Part shown: positions 38,197-47,222 of the stretch, in pieces
Numbering within the stretch: the stretch's first letter is position 1
Layout: each line of letters begins with the position of its first letter
NCBI RefSeq assembly: GCF_001544575.2
Contig: NZ_FCNY02000012.1
Location: 165,150-229,149 of the forward strand
Direction: 5' to 3'
Length of the DNA: 64,000 nt
DNA from: Caballeronia cordobensis
Lineage (GTDB): Bacteria; Pseudomonadota; Gammaproteobacteria; Burkholderiales; Burkholderiaceae
Position numbers and translations under genes: made by a program
Notes under the pieces: generated by a model
Told to the model about the DNA's origin: nothing
Database searches by the model: none
Seen by the model: only the letters and a program-made list of their open reading frames with translations

Positions 38197-40548
38197 TTGA
38201 ACACCCTCTATGTGAACAACGGATCTTCGCGCCCAGGCAAGGACGACGGTGAATTCACCGCGAGCGACATGCTCAGGCTCCTGCGCGATCACCTTGGCAT
38301 GCTCTTCCTGTTCATAGGAATCGCGGCCGCGCTCGCGACCGCCTATGCATTTCTTGCCAAGCCCATTTATTCGTCGGACGTGGTCGTGCGCGTGGATCCA
38401 CCCGATCCGAACGCGCTCGGCATCGCGCCGCAAAACCAGATGCAGATGCAGCAGTCGCTACCCACGGTCAATCAGCTCGCGCCTGCGGAAATCTCCGTGA
38501 TGCAAAGCCGCTCGGTGCTCGAACCCGTGGTCAAGCAGTTTCATTTCGACATCAAGTCCAAGCCCAAGACCTTCCCCGTGCTCGGCCAGATCGCCGAACT
38601 GTTCGCGAAGAAGGGGCATCTCGCGCCCGCGTGGTTCGGCCTCGATTCGTATGGATGGGGCGGCGAGGAACTGCAGATCGGCCGGCTCGACGTGCCGCCC
38701 GCGCTCGAAGACCAGAAGCTCGATCTCGTGCTGCTGGAGAACCATCAGTACGAGTTGCGCGATCCCGACGGCGAGACCATTCTGCGCGGCACGATCGGCC
38801 GCCCTGCGACGGCGAACGGCGTATCGATTCTCGTGAATAGCGCGATCGGCCATCCGGGCGTGCGTTTCGACGTGACGCGCCTCAACACGCTCGACGCCAT
38901 CGCGCTCATGAAGAAGACGATGAAGGTGGCCGAGTCCGCGAAAGACACGGGCGTCGTGCAGATCACCTTCAACGCCGACGACCCCGCGCTCACCGCCGAT
39001 GTCGCGAACGCGCTGGGCCAGGCGTACCTGAGCGCCGCGGTGCAGGCGCGCCAGGCGAACGACACGAAGACGCTCGAATTCATTCGCGGAGAATTGCCGC
39101 GCCTCGAACACGACCTGAAGGTGGCCGAAGGCAACCTGAGCACGTTCCGCGCGAAGTCGCAGTCGGTGCAGCCGATTCCGGAAGCGCAGGCTTATCTGCA
39201 AGGCAGCATCGTGTCGATGCAGCAACTCGCGACGCTCAAGCTGCAACGCACGCAAGCCCTGCAGCGCTTCCAGCCGAGCAGCCCGCAAGTGGTCAATCTC
39301 GACCAGCAGATCGCCGAACTCGAAGCGTCGAACAAGCAGATTCAGCAGCGTTTCGACAGCATGCCGCAATCCGAACGTCAGAACGCGACGCTCACCCGTG
39401 ACGCGCGCGTCGCGGAAACCATCTACATGGGCATGGTGAACAAGGCGCAGGAACTCTCCGTGCGCCGTGCGAGCACGAGCGGCGGCGCGCATATCGTCGA
39501 TAACGCGCTGCGCCCGTATCGCCCGGTGAAGCCGAACAAGTCGCTCGTGATCGTCGCGGGCACGGGCCTCGGCTTTTTCATCGGCACGTTCTTCATTTTC
39601 CTGCGCCGTCACGCGATGATCGGCGTCACCGATCCGATGTTCGTCGAGCGCCGTCTCTCGGTGCCCGTGCTTGGCGAGGTGCTGTATAGCCGCCAGCAGG
39701 CGATGCTCGATCACGAGATCGCCGTGTCGCCGGTGGAGCATGCGCCGCTCACCTACTCCGGCACGCAGGACGGTGGACCGCCAAGAGCGCTGCCTCACAT
39801 CGAGTTGCCGGAGCACGATGCCTTCGCGATGCCGCACGTCGCCGACACCGACCGCAATGCCCGTGTGCTCGCGACCCGCTACCCGCACGATCCGGCGATC
39901 GAAGCGCTGCGCGCGGTGCGCACGGAGCTGTATCGCGATCTCGCCAATGCGCCGAACAATATCGTGATGCTGACGGGCCCGATTCCGTCGGCGGGCAAGA
40001 GCTTCGTCGCGGCGAATCTGTCGGTGCTGCTCGCCGAAATCGGCCTGCGCGTGCTGCTGATCGATGGCGACATGCGGCGCGGCCACATCGCATCGTTTTT
40101 CAAGCAGTCGAATCCGGGCGGTCTCTCGGAAGTGCTGAAGGGCGAAATGGCGCTCGGCGACGCGATCCGCTATGTCGGCGTGCCGGGGCTCTCGTTCATC
40201 TCGTGCGGCGCGTATCCGGAGAATCCGTCCGAGCTGCTGATGATGCCGGGCTTTCGCAACATGCTCGCGCGCATGAGCGACCAGTTCGATCTGGTCCTGC
40301 TCGACACGCCGCCGTTCCTCGTCGTGACCGACGCGGCGATCGTCGCGAGCGATGCCGGCTCGACGGTGCTCGTGCTGCGTTCGGGCATTCAGAGCGAGGA
40401 AGAGATCGAGGAAACCGTGAAGAAGGTGCAGCGCGCGGGCGGCAGGCTCGTCGGCTCGGTCTTCAACGCGATTCCGCGACGCCCGAGCAATCGCCGCAGT
40501 TATGGCTATGCCGCGGCCTATACGAGCACGTTCAAGTCGATGAGCTGA
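38197..40548 (+). CDS. Wzc-type chain-length regulator with tyrosine kinase domain
   Basis: A 783-residue polysaccharide co-polymerase fused to a BY-kinase. The order is a membrane helix at about 34-53, a Wzz domain with long coiled regions (to about 440), a second helix at about 447-467, then the kinase: Walker A GPIPSAGKS (594-602), Walker A' LLIDGDMRRG (620-629) and Walker B LVLLDTPPF (699-707). The C-terminus has the tyrosines Y769, Y771 and Y775, the expected autophosphorylation cluster. The start is TTG at 38197 with GAGGA eight bases before it. It controls polymer length and export together with the polymerase. No phosphatase (Wzb) or export pore (Wza) is in the window. Confidence 0.93.
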   Translation: MNTLYVNNGSSRPGKDDGEFTASDMLRLLRDHLGMLFLFIGIAAALATAYAFLAKPIYSSDVVVRVDPPDPNALGIAPQNQMQMQQSLPTVNQLAPAEISVMQSRSVLEPVVKQFHFDIKSKPKTFPVLGQIAELFAKKGHLAPAWFGLDSYGWGGEELQIGRLDVPPALEDQKLDLVLLENHQYELRDPDGETILRGTIGRPATANGVSILVNSAIGHPGVRFDVTRLNTLDAIALMKKTMKVAESAKDTGVVQITFNADDPALTADVANALGQAYLSAAVQARQANDTKTLEFIRGELPRLEHDLKVAEGNLSTFRAKSQSVQPIPEAQAYLQGSIVSMQQLATLKLQRTQALQRFQPSSPQVVNLDQQIAELEASNKQIQQRFDSMPQSERQNATLTRDARVAETIYMGMVNKAQELSVRRASTSGGAHIVDNALRPYRPVKPNKSLVIVAGTGLGFFIGTFFIFLRRHAMIGVTDPMFVERRLSVPVLGEVLYSRQQAMLDHEIAVSPVEHAPLTYSGTQDGGPPRALPHIELPEHDAFAMPHVADTDRNARVLATRYPHDPAIEALRAVRTELYRDLANAPNNIVMLTGPIPSAGKSFVAANLSVLLAEIGLRVLLIDGDMRRGHIASFFKQSNPGGLSEVLKGEMALGDAIRYVGVPGLSFISCGAYPENPSELLMMPGFRNMLARMSDQFDLVLLDTPPFLVVTDAAIVASDAGSTVLVLRSGIQSEEEIEETVKKVQRAGGRLVGSVFNAIPRRPSNRRSYGYAAAYTSTFKSMS

Positions 40549-40794
40549 GATCGCGCGCGCGGCAACGCGCGGCATTGTTTCGATGAATCGCGCCGCGTGC
40601 CTGTCACGCGGCGCTCAACGTTGTAACGGCGGTATCGGTCGCCATGCATCCATCCGCTGCGGGAAACGTCCGCGCGATCCGGATGTCAAACGACTTCAGG
40701 AACACGAGCCATCCTCCGGAACGTCTCGTTCGCCAGGATGGACACGGGGCTTCGGCGCGCTGCGCGCCGCAACCGGATCGGGAAAGAGACGCAT

Positions 40795-41025
40795 ATGAGC
40801 GGACGTTTTTCCTACAGGCATCGGCTCGTGCAATGCCCGCGCTGTCGCAGACAGCTTGCGGCGGACTGCTCCGTGTGTCCGCACTGTGCCCATCGGCGCG
40901 CGAGGAAGCTGGCGCGCACGCCCGTGCGGGCGGTCGTGGTCGTCGTGCTCGCGTTGCTCGCGATCGGCGGCTACGTCTATCTCGGCGAGCCGGGATTCGA
41001 CGCGCGCACGTTCATTTCGCGCTGA
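40795..41025 (+). CDS. Small zinc-ribbon membrane protein (76 residues)
   Basis: The sequence MSGRFSYRHRLVQCPRCRRQL is followed by a second CPHC knuckle, together a four-cysteine zinc ribbon at about 14-32, then a basic stretch and a single membrane helix at about 44-62 (VRAVVVVVLALLAIGGYVYL). The ATG at 40795 has GGAAAGAG nearby. It lies 246 bases after the Wzc gene and 107 before the polymerase. The function is unknown; its position suggests a link to polysaccharide assembly or its control. Confidence 0.7.
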   Translation: MSGRFSYRHRLVQCPRCRRQLAADCSVCPHCAHRRARKLARTPVRAVVVVVLALLAIGGYVYLGEPGFDARTFISR

Positions 41026-41132
41026 ACCCGCGATGCAGCGGTGAAGCACGATAAGCGCCGACGTCCTGGCTCCGGCCCATACCGATTACAACAGCTAGCC
41101 TGGTTCGAACCAGGCGCATTCCACCTTCGACG

Positions 41133-42545
41133 ATGAAAGAAAAAGCGGCGCTGACCGACCTCTACTTCAGAATCTGGGCCTTCGCGATGCCGGTGACGTC
41201 GTTTCTCGTCATGCCATCGATTCAGGGCACGACGATCGGCTATCTGATGTGCTTTCTCTCCGTGCCGCTCGTGCTGCTGTTCGGCGGCCGCGCGCGCAAG
41301 AACTGGATGCATTTCCTGCTCGCGGCGATCGTCGTGTGGCTGATCATGTTCTGCACCTCGCAGATCGCCGACATCATGGCGCCCTTCGAGCCGGACTTCA
41401 GCAAGATCGTGCTCGTCGACGATAAGGATCCGTTCACCTTCATCCTGCGCAGGACGCTGTTTACGCAGTCGCTCTACGTCGCGGCGGTCGTGCTCTATGT
41501 GGCTTACGTCTACCAGTATTACAAGCCGACGTGGGACCAATGGCTGCTCGCGGCCGTCACGCTGTTCGCGCTGTACGGCATGTACGAAGTGGTCTTCTAT
41601 ATCGTGACGGGACAGCCCGGCGACTTCATCTCGAACCGCGCGTTCGGCGATCAGTTCGGCAAGGGCATCGTGCGCTCGGACGGCACGGTGAACGGCAGCT
41701 CGTTCCAGCAGATCGACATCAAGGGCTTTCCGATCCAGCGCCTGAAAGCGCTCACGGGCGAGCCCTCCATGTACGCGATGTCCATCTTCCCGTTCTGGAT
41801 TTACTTCAACGCGACTTCGCGCCTGCGCTGGCCCGTGTGGGTCATCGGGATCTCGCTCATCATGAGCACGTCTTCGACCGTGCTGATCGGCTATGCGGTG
41901 TACTCGCTCATCCGCATGCGCAAGCTCGGCATCAACCCGGTCAAGGCGCTGATCGGTCTCTTCGTGCTGTGCGTGCTCGCGTATCTGCTGCAGGATTACA
42001 TCGCCGATCTCTTCAAGCAGATGGTGATGGACAAGCTCGAACAGAAGACCGAGTCGGGCTCCGACCGCATGCTGCTGTTCGTCGAATCGATGCGGCTATG
42101 GTTCAATGCCGCGCCGCTCAACCAGCTCTTCGGCATCGGCTTCGGCTATGTCCGCTCGACCGATCTCTTCTCGACACTGCTCGTCAATGTCGGCGTGGTC
42201 GGCACGGTGTTCATCAGCGCATTGATGCTCTTTCCCGCGTTCAAGCTCGACTGGGACCCGCGTGGCATGGCGCTGCGCCAGTGCTGCGTCGCGACCTGGA
42301 CGATGATGATGGTCTCCGTGCCCGAGTTCGCGTATCTCGCGCCGTGGACGCTCGTCGCGATGGCCTACGTGCGCGTGCGCGCGCTGAAGCTCGCGAAAGT
42401 GCAGGTCGGCGACAAGGCCGCCGCCGCCGCGATGCAGGAATCGCAGGACGGCGCATCGATCGGCACGGCGATCGGCAGGCACGTGCGGCCGGAAATCGGA
42501 GCGCGCATCGGCTCGCGCTTCGGTCCGCGCGGGCGTCATCTGTAA
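41133..42545 (+). CDS. Wzy/O-antigen-ligase-type polysaccharide polymerase
   Basis: A 470-residue membrane protein with about ten hydrophobic segments and a large periplasmic loop (about 170-215, containing NRAFGDQFGKGIVRSDG). A short hydrophilic tail rich in Gly and Arg follows the last helix. The topology and cluster position fit the Wzy/WaaL group, which joins lipid-linked repeat units in the periplasm. The sequence is divergent, as is usual for polymerases, so the choice between polymerase and ligase rests on the flippase and Wzc genes nearby. ATG 41133 starts MKEKAALTDLYFRIW. Confidence 0.8.
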   Translation: MKEKAALTDLYFRIWAFAMPVTSFLVMPSIQGTTIGYLMCFLSVPLVLLFGGRARKNWMHFLLAAIVVWLIMFCTSQIADIMAPFEPDFSKIVLVDDKDPFTFILRRTLFTQSLYVAAVVLYVAYVYQYYKPTWDQWLLAAVTLFALYGMYEVVFYIVTGQPGDFISNRAFGDQFGKGIVRSDGTVNGSSFQQIDIKGFPIQRLKALTGEPSMYAMSIFPFWIYFNATSRLRWPVWVIGISLIMSTSSTVLIGYAVYSLIRMRKLGINPVKALIGLFVLCVLAYLLQDYIADLFKQMVMDKLEQKTESGSDRMLLFVESMRLWFNAAPLNQLFGIGFGYVRSTDLFSTLLVNVGVVGTVFISALMLFPAFKLDWDPRGMALRQCCVATWTMMMVSVPEFAYLAPWTLVAMAYVRVRALKLAKVQVGDKAAAAAMQESQDGASIGTAIGRHVRPEIGARIGSRFGPRGRHL

Positions 42546-42612
42546 GCCGCTCGCGCCGCCCGCTTCCCTGCATCGTTCTACAATGTCGGTTTCGATCAAC
42601 CAGGGAGCAACC

Positions 42613-42954
42613 ATGTCGATTGTCACGACCGATTCCGGTCTCAAATACGAAGACGTCACCGTTGGCGAGGGCGCCGAAGCCGTCGCGGGCAAGACCGTCA
42701 GCGTGCATTACACGGGCTGGCTCACGGACGGCCAGAAGTTCGATTCGAGCAAGGACCGCAACGACCCGTTCGCGTTCGTGCTCGGCGGCGGCATGGTCAT
42801 CAAGGGCTGGGATGAAGGCGTCCAGGGCATGAAGGTGGGCGGCGTGCGCCGTCTCACGATTCCGCCGCAACTCGGCTATGGCGCGCGCGGCGCGGGCGGC
42901 GTGATCCCGCCGAACGCCACGCTCGTGTTCGAAGTGGAACTGCTCGACGTCTGA
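42613..42954 (+). CDS. FKBP-type peptidyl-prolyl cis-trans isomerase
   Basis: A 113-residue single-domain FKBP. Family motifs are VSVHYTGWLTDGQKFDSS, FVLGGGMVIKGWDEGVQGMKVGGVRRLTIPPQLGYG and IPPNATLVFEVELL, so the catalytic pocket looks intact. There is no signal peptide, so it is cytoplasmic. The ATG at 42613 has GGGAG just upstream; an in-frame ATG 30 bases earlier is less likely. It is 67 bases after the polymerase gene and 11 before the AraC-type gene. Confidence 0.95.
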   Translation: MSIVTTDSGLKYEDVTVGEGAEAVAGKTVSVHYTGWLTDGQKFDSSKDRNDPFAFVLGGGMVIKGWDEGVQGMKVGGVRRLTIPPQLGYGARGAGGVIPPNATLVFEVELLDV

Positions 42955-42965
42955 GCCCTGCCTGC

Positions 42966-43730
42966 ATGGACGCGCCGCTTCATCGTCCCGCCGTGTCGCT
43001 GCGCCGTTATGAACGGTGCGAGGCGTCGGACGTGCACGACTTCCATCAGATCGTGCTCGGCCTCGACGGGTCGATGGAGATGGCCGTCGAAGGCCACGGC
43101 GCGCGCATCGATTGCCGCGGCGCGTGGATCATTCCGGCGGGCGCGCGTCACGACTACTGGGCCGATGGCGACAATCGCCAGCTCGTGCTCGATCTGCCCG
43201 CGGCGTCCGTCGCGGTGCCGCTGCGGTACTTCGAGCGCGCGCGGGCCATCGATATCGATCCGCGTGTCACGCAGCTCGTCGCCGACGTCGCGCGGCGCGC
43301 GCATGCCGAAGACCCGCGCCTCGTCCATCGTTTCGCATGGCAGGCCGCCGCGCATCTATGCGGCGTGCTGATGCACGACACGGACGATGCCGTCGACGCG
43401 ATGCGCGGTCTCGACTTCGCGCGCATCGACCGATGGCTGCGTCTGCATTTATCGGAACCGCTGCGTATCGCCGATCTCGCCGCGCATTGCGGCTTCGGCA
43501 TGCGGCGCTTTCATCAGCTTTTCAACGAGGCGTTCGGCGAGACGCCGCATCGCTATCTGCATCGCTTGCGGCTCGATGCCGCGCTCACCCTGCTCGCCGA
43601 TCCGCGCGCAACCCTCACCGATATCGCGCTCGATGTCGGCTTCGCCGATCAAAGCGCATTCACTCACGCGTTCTCGAAGCGCTTTGGCATCTCGCCGGGG
43701 CAATGGCGCAACGGCGGCGTTAGCCGTTAA
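42966..43730 (+). CDS. AraC-family transcriptional regulator
   Basis: A 254-residue regulator. The N-terminal cupin-like sensor domain (about 20-100, DFHQIVLGLDGSMEMAVEG, WIIPAGARHDYWADG) is followed by the double helix-turn-helix of AraC (about 150-252, LRIADLAAHCGFGMRRFHQLF and TLTDIALDVGFADQSAFTHAF, ending FGISPGQWR). No ligand or target can be read from the sequence. It follows the FKBP gene by 11 bases, so it may be co-transcribed, and its stop overlaps the end of metZ by 11 bases tail to tail. Confidence 0.92.
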   Translation: MDAPLHRPAVSLRRYERCEASDVHDFHQIVLGLDGSMEMAVEGHGARIDCRGAWIIPAGARHDYWADGDNRQLVLDLPAASVAVPLRYFERARAIDIDPRVTQLVADVARRAHAEDPRLVHRFAWQAAAHLCGVLMHDTDDAVDAMRGLDFARIDRWLRLHLSEPLRIADLAAHCGFGMRRFHQLFNEAFGETPHRYLHRLRLDAALTLLADPRATLTDIALDVGFADQSAFTHAFSKRFGISPGQWRNGGVSR

Positions 43731-44910
43731 GTCCGCGCGCAAGATCGTCGCGAATGTCCGCGGGATCTTCCAGGCCAACGGCAAGACGGATCAAGCCTTC
43801 GCGTATGCCCGCCGCTTCGCGCACTTCAGGCGTGAGGCGGCCATGGGTCGTCGTCGCGGGATGCGTGATCGTCGTTCGCGTGTCGCCGAGATTGCCGGTG
43901 ATCGAGCAGAGCTTCGTGCCGTCGATCACGCGCCACGCATTCGCGCGCTGCGCGTCCTGCGTCTCGCCCTTCAGCTCGAACGATACGATCGCGCCGCCCG
44001 CCTTCTGCTGCTTCATCGCGATGGCGTGCTGCGGATGCGATTCGAGTCCCGGATAGAACACGCGATTCACCGCGGGATGCGCTTCCAGCCAGCGCGCAAT
44101 CTCGAGCGCATTCGCCGACTGCTTCTCGACGCGCAGCGCGAGCGTCTCCATGCCCTTCAACAGCACCCAGGCATTGAACGCGGACATCGTCGGTCCGGCG
44201 CTGCGCACGAACGGAAACACCGTCTCCATGATGAAGCGCTTCGTGCCGACGAGCGCGCCGCCGAGCACACGGCCCTGACCATCGAGAAACTTCGTCGCCG
44301 AATGCATCACGACATCCGCGCCGAGTTTCAAAGGCTGCTGCAACGCGGGACTGCAGAAACAGTTATCGACCACGAACAGCGCGCCGTTCTGCTTCGCGAT
44401 GCGGCCGATCGCTTCGATATCGGCGATCTCCGTCAGCGGGTTCGACGGCGTTTCCAGGAAGAACATCTTCGTCTCGGGCTTCACGGCAGCCTGCCATTCG
44501 TCGGGCCGGGCCGGATCGACGAATGTCGCGGTGATGCCGAACTTCGGGAAGATCTGCGTGAACATGCCGATGGTCGAACCGAACAGGCTTTTCGAACTGA
44601 CGATGTGATCGCCCTGCTGCATCGACGCCATCACGACCGAGAGGATCGCCGACATGCCCGATGCCGTCGCCATGCAGGCCTCGCCGCCTTCGAGCGCGGC
44701 AAGACGGTTCTGGAACATCGTGACGGTCGGATTGGTGAAGCGCGAATACGTGTACGCTTCCTCCGCGTTCTTGAAGCGCTCGGCGGCTTCGGCCGCGCTC
44801 GAGAAGCAGAAGCTCGACGTCAGAAACAATGCTTCGGCGTGCTCATTGAATTCGCTGCGCAAGGTGCCGGCGCGCACGGCAAGCGTATCGAAGTTGAAGT
44901 TATCGTTCAT
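43720..44910 (-). CDS. metZ: O-succinylhomoserine sulfhydrylase
   Basis: A 396-residue PLP enzyme of the Cys/Met metabolism family that forms homocysteine from O-succinylhomoserine and sulfide. It shows AYTYSRFTNPTVTMFQNRLAALEGGE, the FVVDNCFCSPALQQP segment, and MHSATKFLDGQGRVLGG with the PLP lysine K207. MetZ is favoured over MetY or MetB by the FNFDTLAVRAG start and the purF neighbour, the usual pairing in beta- and gamma-proteobacteria. ATG 44910 has GGGGAG close before it. A terminator stands between purF and this gene, so metZ should have its own promoter or depend on read-through. Confidence 0.93.
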   Translation of the reverse strand: MNDNFNFDTLAVRAGTLRSEFNEHAEALFLTSSFCFSSAAEAAERFKNAEEAYTYSRFTNPTVTMFQNRLAALEGGEACMATASGMSAILSVVMASMQQGDHIVSSKSLFGSTIGMFTQIFPKFGITATFVDPARPDEWQAAVKPETKMFFLETPSNPLTEIADIEAIGRIAKQNGALFVVDNCFCSPALQQPLKLGADVVMHSATKFLDGQGRVLGGALVGTKRFIMETVFPFVRSAGPTMSAFNAWVLLKGMETLALRVEKQSANALEIARWLEAHPAVNRVFYPGLESHPQHAIAMKQQKAGGAIVSFELKGETQDAQRANAWRVIDGTKLCSITGNLGDTRTTITHPATTTHGRLTPEVREAAGIREGLIRLAVGLEDPADIRDDLARGLNG

Positions 44911-44934
44911 GTCATCTCCCCTCTTCGCGGATAC

Positions 44935-44970
44935 AAAAAAGCCCGCTTGGTCCTTGCAGACGAAGCGGGC
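44935..44970 (-). terminator. Intrinsic terminator after purF
   Basis: On the minus strand an 8-bp stem GCCCGCTT/AAGCGGGC (44963-44970 with 44941-44948) is followed by six T. It begins 20 bases after the purF stop. Confidence 0.9.
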
Positions 44971-44989
44971 CTGTAGCGATATCGGCGCT

Positions 44990-46537
44990 TTACTCGACCG
45001 ATAGCTGCAAATGCAACTGCGAGCGCGAGACACCGCCTTCCAGCGCTTCGCTCGCCGCATCGCGATCCGATTGCGATTGCGGCGCGAGGCGCGCGGACTC
45101 GATGCGATCGAGATAATCGGTCGTCACGTCGCCGGTGATGTAGTTGCCGTCGAAGCACGAAGCCTCGAATCCGCGCAGGTTCGGATTGATGTCGCGGATG
45201 GCGCTCTTCAGGTCTTCCACGTCCTGATAGACGAGATAGTCCGCGCCGATCATGCGCGCCACTTCGTCGTCGCTGCGGCCATGCGCGACGAGTTCGCCGC
45301 GCGTCGGCATGTCGATGCCGTACACGTTCGGGAACTTCACCGGCGGCGCGGCGGACGCGAAAATCACCTTGCTCGCGCCGGCATCGCGGGCCATCTGCAC
45401 GATTTCATGCGAGGTCGTACCGCGCACGATGGAGTCGTCGACGATCAGCACGTTCTTGCCCTTGAACTCGATGCCCATCGCGTTCAGCTTCTGGCGCACC
45501 GATTTCTTGCGCACCGCCTGGCCCGGCATGATGAAGGTCCGGCCCACGTAACGGTTCTTGAAGAAGCCTTCGCGATACTCCACGCCGAGCTTCGCGGCCA
45601 CCTGCATCGCGGCGGGGCGCGACGAATCGGGAATCGGCATCACGACGTCGATCGGCACGTCCGGCAGCACGCGCTTGATCTTCTCGGCAAGATAGTCGCC
45701 CATGCGCAGACGCGCGTTGTAGACCGGCACGCCGTCGAGGCACGAATCCGGGCGCGCGAGATACACGAGCTCGAAAATGCACGGATTGAGTTCCGGCTTC
45801 TCGGCGCATTGATGGCTGTGCAGATTGCCTTCGGCGTCGATGAAGATCGCTTCGCCCGGCTCGACATCGCGCACGAATTCGAAGCCGATACCTTCGATCG
45901 CCACCGATTCCGACGCCACCATCCACTCGACGCCCGTCGCCGTTTCCAGCTTGCCGAGCACCAGCGGGCGAATGCCGAACGGGTCGCGGAACGCGACGAG
46001 CCCGTAGCCCGCGATCAGCGAAACGATCGCGTACGAGCCCTTCACGCGGCGGTGCACGCCCGCGACCGCCTTCCACAGCGCGGCGGCGTCGAGCTGCAGG
46101 CCCGAGCTCGCGAGCTGCAGTTCGTGCGCGAACACGTTGAGCAGCACTTCCGTGTCGGACGCGGTGTTGATGTGCCGGCGGTCGATGCGGAACATCTCGT
46201 CCTTCAGCTGCATCCAGTTCGTGAGGTTGCCGTTATGCGCCAGGATGATGCCGAACGGCGCGTTCACGTAGAACGGCTGCGCTTCTTCCTCGCTCGACGC
46301 CGAACCGGCGGTCGGATAACGCACCTGGCCGATGCCGACGTTGCCCGGCAGGCTGCGCATGTTGCGCGTGCGGAACACGTCCCGCACCATGCCGTTGGCC
46401 TTGTGCATGTGGAAGTTGTTGCCGTCCGCCGTGGCGATGCCCGCCGCGTCCTGTCCGCGATGCTGGAGCAGAAGGAGGCTGTCATAGATCAGCTGATTGA
46501 CGGGACTTTGGGAAACTACACCTACGATGCCGCACAT
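44990..46537 (-). CDS. purF: Amidophosphoribosyltransferase
   Basis: A 515-residue enzyme for the first committed step of purine synthesis, making phosphoribosylamine from PRPP and glutamine. MCGIVGVVSQ gives the N-terminal nucleophile C2 of the glutaminase domain; LLLLQHRGQDAAGIAT and ILAHNGNLTN follow. The PRPP-binding VLIVDDSIVRGTTSHEIV lies in the phosphoribosyltransferase domain. ATG 46537 was chosen because the cysteine must be residue 2 after Met removal; the frame extends 12 codons upstream. It follows cvpA, as in many proteobacteria. Confidence 0.97.
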   Translation of the reverse strand: MCGIVGVVSQSPVNQLIYDSLLLLQHRGQDAAGIATADGNNFHMHKANGMVRDVFRTRNMRSLPGNVGIGQVRYPTAGSASSEEEAQPFYVNAPFGIILAHNGNLTNWMQLKDEMFRIDRRHINTASDTEVLLNVFAHELQLASSGLQLDAAALWKAVAGVHRRVKGSYAIVSLIAGYGLVAFRDPFGIRPLVLGKLETATGVEWMVASESVAIEGIGFEFVRDVEPGEAIFIDAEGNLHSHQCAEKPELNPCIFELVYLARPDSCLDGVPVYNARLRMGDYLAEKIKRVLPDVPIDVVMPIPDSSRPAAMQVAAKLGVEYREGFFKNRYVGRTFIMPGQAVRKKSVRQKLNAMGIEFKGKNVLIVDDSIVRGTTSHEIVQMARDAGASKVIFASAAPPVKFPNVYGIDMPTRGELVAHGRSDDEVARMIGADYLVYQDVEDLKSAIRDINPNLRGFEASCFDGNYITGDVTTDYLDRIESARLAPQSQSDRDAASEALEGGVSRSQLHLQLSVE

Positions 46538-46679
46538 GGCATGGTCCTTCAAAGAGTCGAAACGGGTAGACAAGGCGTTGCCCGGCTCCGGAGGGCGCTT
46601 TCTCGAAAATCGGCCGTAAGGCGGCCGGGTCGAAACGCTTTCGAGCCGTCGCGGGTTCCTCGTGTAGCCGGCCGTTCGT

Positions 46680-47213
46680 CTATTGTGCGGCGTCTGGCGC
46701 CAGGACGCTCGATTGAGGAGCGACGTGCACGTACGCGGCGAGCGTATCGGGGAGCAGCGATTTCAGTTCGCGCACGCCTTGCTCGGCCATCGGCCGCAGC
46801 AGCGCATTGCGCCAAAAATCCTTTTCCGGCAGTTCGGTCAAGCCAGCCAGGGCGACCAGTATCACTACCAATATAGCGCCTCTCACGAGGCCGAACAGCA
46901 AGCCCAGCGAACGGTCCACGCCGCGCAGGCCGGTTACTTCCGTGATGCGCGTCAAAAGCGACGACAGCACGCTCGACACCAGCAGCACCGCCGCGACCAC
47001 CAGCAGAAACGCCACCAGCCACTGCGTGAGCGCCCCGCCCGGCCACGTCGCCGGAATATAGGGCACGACGAGCCCGACGAAGCGCCCGGCGATCAGAATC
47101 GCGGCGACCCAGCCGACGAGACCGAACGCTTCGGCCAGCAGGCCGCGCCACATGCCGCGCAGCGCGGACAAGCCGATCACGGCCATCACGGCATAGTCGA
47201 AAGCGGTGAACAT
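46680..47213 (-). CDS. cvpA: CvpA family membrane protein
   Basis: A 177-residue protein with four hydrophobic segments and the family start MFTAFDYAVMAVIGLSALRG, then GLVGWVAAILIAGRF and RGVDRSLGLLFGLVRGAI. CvpA is an inner membrane protein linked to colicin V production and stress tolerance in enterobacteria; its biochemical role is unsettled. It lies nine bases after the SPOR-protein gene and upstream of purF, a conserved arrangement. Confidence 0.93.
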   Translation of the reverse strand: MFTAFDYAVMAVIGLSALRGMWRGLLAEAFGLVGWVAAILIAGRFVGLVVPYIPATWPGGALTQWLVAFLLVVAAVLLVSSVLSSLLTRITEVTGLRGVDRSLGLLFGLVRGAILVVILVALAGLTELPEKDFWRNALLRPMAEQGVRELKSLLPDTLAAYVHVAPQSSVLAPDAAQ

Positions 47214-47222
47214 CGAGTCTGC

